Positions 5,473 to 7,123 of a stretch of 7,123 nt of DNA are shown here, piece by piece. Made by a program: the position numbers and the translations under genes. Position 1 is the first letter of the stretch; every line of letters starts with the position of its first letter. The notes beneath the pieces were generated by a model. The model saw only the letters and a program-made list of their open reading frames with translations, was not told where the DNA came from and searched no databases. Origin of the DNA: Candidatus Solincola jinzensis (lineage in GTDB: Bacteria; Actinomycetota; Geothermincolia; Geothermincolales; RBG-13-55-18); assembly GCA_015711875.1 (NCBI GenBank), contig JACVJG010000139.1, forward strand, positions 1-7,123, in the 5' to 3' direction.

Positions 5473-5494
5473 CCGACATGGATGCAAATGTCGG
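5473..5494. repeat. Perfect 7-bp inverted repeat upstream of the XRE-cupin gene
   Basis: CCGACAT (5473-5479) and ATGTCGG (5488-5494) are exact reverse complements with an 8-base spacer. The element sits 56 bases before the regulator's start codon, where it could be an operator half-site pair or a leader hairpin. No T-run follows, so it is not a terminator. Confidence 0.45.
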
Positions 5495-5550
5495 TGGGAA
5501 GTGGTGCTCGATAGCGTAAACCGATCGGCCTCATAAAGCGGAAAAGGCGT

Positions 5551-6087
5551 ATGGAAGACATAGGGGAAAAGCTCAGGGAACTGCGTAAGGGCAGGAGGCT
5601 CTCCATCCGCAAGGTCTCCGAGGAGACGGGTTTCTCGGTCTCCTTTCTCAGCAAGCTGGAAACGGGCAAGAGCAGCATAACGGTGAAGAACCTCATCAAA
5701 CTGCTCAACTTCTACGGGGTGACCCTGGCGGATATCTTTTCGGAGTCGCAAGGGAGAAAGATCACCTACCGGCGAGAGGACAGGCGCAGGATCGAGAGCC
5801 CGGAGGACGTGACCCTGGAGCTCCTGGTGGACGACCCCGAGGTGGAGATGGAGGGTTTACTGGGCACCTTCAAACCCCACGCCAGGTATAAAGACCCCGT
5901 TGAGCACGGCGGCGAGGAGTTCGCCATGGTGCTGAAGGGGGAGTTCCGCTTCGAGGTGGGAGGCGCCGCTCACCATCTCAGGGAGGGCGATTGCGCGTAT
6001 TTCAGGGGGGAGCAGCCGCACCATTGGGAAAACCTCTCCAACGGAGAGGGAGCTCTGCTCATGGTCATCACCCCGCCCGGGGTGTAG
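5551..6087 (+). CDS. XRE-family transcription regulator with C-terminal cupin sensor domain
   Basis: The 178-residue protein has an N-terminal helix-turn-helix of the XRE/Cro type at about residues 4-62 (IGEKLRELRKGRRLSIRKVS, then FSVSFLSKLETGKSSIT and LIKLLNFYGVTLADIF) and a C-terminal cupin_2 barrel at about 98-176, with HGGEEFAMVLKGEFRFEV (His119, Glu122, Glu123) and GDCAYFRGEQPHHWEN containing His157 and His158. This two-domain layout and length of 180-190 residues is standard for the family, where the cupin senses a small ligand or metal and DNA binding is altered. The start ATG at 5551 has GGAAAAGG just upstream. Upstream inverted repeats at 5417-5458 and 5473-5494 are candidate operators. 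Its target could be itself, the nearby small genes or the downstream heliorhodopsin; the sequence does not decide. Confidence 0.95.
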   Translation: MEDIGEKLRELRKGRRLSIRKVSEETGFSVSFLSKLETGKSSITVKNLIKLLNFYGVTLADIFSESQGRKITYRREDRRRIESPEDVTLELLVDDPEVEMEGLLGTFKPHARYKDPVEHGGEEFAMVLKGEFRFEVGGAAHHLREGDCAYFRGEQPHHWENLSNGEGALLMVITPPGV

Positions 6088-6100
6088 GGACAAGCCCCGG
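6077..6100 (+). terminator. Hairpin at the end of the regulator gene, weak terminator candidate
   Basis: CCGGGG (6077-6082) and CCCCGG (6095-6100) pair exactly around a 12-base loop that includes the TAG stop codon at 6085-6087. No T-run follows, so at best it is a Rho-type or stabilising structure. Confidence 0.25.
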
Positions 6101-6719
6101 TTCCCCCGCGTGACCGTACGGGAAAACCTCTCCTATGAAATATCCGAAGAATCCGAAGAGCCGCCGGGTTAAGGGTTCGCGCCACATCCTCCCGGCAGGG
6201 CCGCCCTGTCATTCCATCCAGAACCCGTGACCGTCGGGCAACAACCGGCATGCGCATGTGGAAACGGCCTTACGATCCCTGGCTCGCTTTTTCAACGCGT
6301 GGCCTATGGTTATGGGGTATAAGGCGCGTTCCGCGCATGCGCTTGTCCGGGGAAGGGGAAACGAGCTCCATGTGCCCGGAAACGGATACCGCGCGCTTGC
6401 ATGGTCAGAACATGTTTAGGAACAGTGCAGTTCAGCAATAATTGCCTATGAGATGCCAGAACGAGAAGGCAGTGGATGTCGATGGTGACCGGTTTGACCG
6501 GATGGACTCGAGAGAATCGGGGGGAAGGGAGCCTTTTACGGCCACGGTTAGCGAGAACACGAGGCAGGCGAAACGAAGGTGGCGGGAACATTAGCCTGGA
6601 GCGGGGATCCCGCGGAACGACCAGGCAGCAGAGGATGATGGCTTTAACCGCAGGCAAAACGAAGAAAAGACCGGAGTCAGCAGTGCCCTGAGGGCTCTAG
6701 AAGTACAAGGGAGGGTGAA
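6088..6719. other. 632-base stretch without a convincing gene, upstream of the heliorhodopsin
   Basis: Three ORFs of 63, 71 and 115 codons cross this stretch, but none shows protein-like composition, a ribosome binding site or a recognisable motif. Visible structure includes an exact tandem ATCCGAAGA duplication (6142-6150, 6151-6159), a GCGCG/CGCGC hairpin overlapping the palindrome GCGCATGCGC (6324-6342), paired TGACCGG repeats flanked by ATGG (6482-6505) and a GCCCTGAGGGC palindrome (6685-6695) just upstream of the rhodopsin's ribosome binding site. No good sigma-70 promoter stands out. It may be decayed coding DNA or a long leader. Confidence 0.45.
6142..6159. repeat. Exact 9-bp tandem duplication
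   Basis: ATCCGAAGA occurs twice head to tail at 6142-6150 and 6151-6159, about 55 bases after the regulator's stop codon. No function is apparent; it may be a replication slip or a protein-binding direct repeat. Confidence 0.5.
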
Positions 6720-7123
6720 ATGGCGGCCGAAAGAACAGCGGAAGGTCTTCGGGAGGGGGAAAGCGAAGCGAGGTACGGGAGGCTGCGACCCTTCAACGCC
6801 GTGGTGGGCGTGATCCTGCTCCTGCAGGGAGTGCTCATGCTCATACTGAGCAACGACCGCACCCTGCCCCTCACCACCAATTATCTCAAGAGCGACCCCT
6901 TCATCGACGGCGCCCTGCCTCCTCCCTCCCAGGTGGGGAGCGTGAGGCTGGGACCCCTGGTGGCTGCCTTCCTGCTCTTGAGCGGGCTGGCGTTGCTGAT
7001 CCTCACCCTGCCGCGCGTTTTCGAGTGGTACGTTTCCAACCTCAAAAAAGGCGCTAACTACGCCCGCTGGATGGAGTATTCCATAACCGCTTCGCTGATG
7101 ATCGTGGTCATCGCCATGCTCTC
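6720..7123 (+). CDS. Heliorhodopsin, N-terminal 134 residues (3' end outside window)
   Basis: The start ATG at 6720 follows GGGAGGGTGAA, a strong ribosome binding site. After about 22 polar residues come TM1 (FNAVVGVILLLQGVLMLILS, 25-44), the loop motif SNDRTLPLTTNYL at 44-56, a long extracellular-type loop, TM2 (LGPLVAAFLLLSGLALLIL, 77-95), a link ending WYVSNLKKG, and TM3 beginning ARWMEYSITASLMIVVIAML at 115-134. The SND-LP-T-YL and RW-EYS-S-MIV-IA patterns are hallmarks of heliorhodopsins (PF18761), retinal-binding seven-helix photoreceptors whose N-terminus faces the cytoplasm, opposite to type 1 rhodopsins. Glu119 aligns with the Schiff-base counterion Glu107 of HeR 48C12. The positions of that protein's His23 and His80 appear to be Leu33 and Leu92. 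The retinal-binding Lys of TM7 lies beyond the window, so function is not confirmed. Its closest upstream gene is the XRE-cupin regulator. Confidence 0.93.
   Translation, partial: MAAERTAEGLREGESEARYGRLRPFNAVVGVILLLQGVLMLILSNDRTLPLTTNYLKSDPFIDGALPPPSQVGSVRLGPLVAAFLLLSGLALLILTLPRVFEWYVSNLKKGANYARWMEYSITASLMIVVIAML

Noticed and set aside
6165..6215. GGTTCGC string resembling a tRNA T-arm
   Set aside because: No acceptor, D-arm or anticodon stem pairing could be found around it.
1..7123. CRISPR arrays, rRNA genes, insertion sequences
   Set aside because: No regularly spaced repeats, rRNA-like segments or transposase motifs were seen on either strand.

Overview
The window is GC-rich bacterial DNA. 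It carries oxygen-sensitive enzyme systems typical of strict anaerobes beside the front half of a microbial rhodopsin. The repeat protein at the left edge, the GC-rich codon use and the heliorhodopsin together suggest a Gram-positive-type (monoderm) anaerobe, plausibly an uncultured anaerobic actinobacterial lineage. That assignment is an inference from gene content, not a taxonomic result.

Layout, left to right. (a) Positions 3-425 hold the end of a secreted-type repeat protein that stops abruptly at the start of its next repeat. It is followed by about 450 bases with no recognisable gene. (b) Positions 875-1249 encode a small zincin-type metallopeptidase. (c) On the minus strand, reading 4176 down to 1457, lies a three-gene set: a DUF3343 small protein, a double-cubane-cluster (2-hydroxyacyl-CoA dehydratase-like) reductase, and its BadF/HgdC-type ATP-dependent activase. 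This is the metabolic core of the window. The activase would use ATP to push low-potential electrons into the double-cubane protein, which then performs a difficult two-electron reduction. The substrate cannot be read from the sequence. (d) Positions 4423-5091 hold two short divergent genes on either side of an AT-rich island (71 G+C in 240 bases at 4681-4920): a Cys-rich 68-residue protein on the minus strand and an acidic 50-residue protein with an internal duplication on the plus strand. I recognise neither. (e) Positions 5292-6087 hold a possible 43-residue ORF and then a clear XRE-cupin transcription regulator, with inverted repeats upstream that look like operators. (f) After about 630 bases without a convincing gene, positions 6720-7123 hold the first 134 residues of a heliorhodopsin that runs off the right edge.

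The points most worth a second look are: the heliorhodopsin, which keeps the TM3 glutamate counterion but appears to have leucine where the reference protein has His23 and His80; the reductase-activase module with its small partner and unusually long hairpin-bearing gap; and the AT-rich island with its two unrecognised small proteins.
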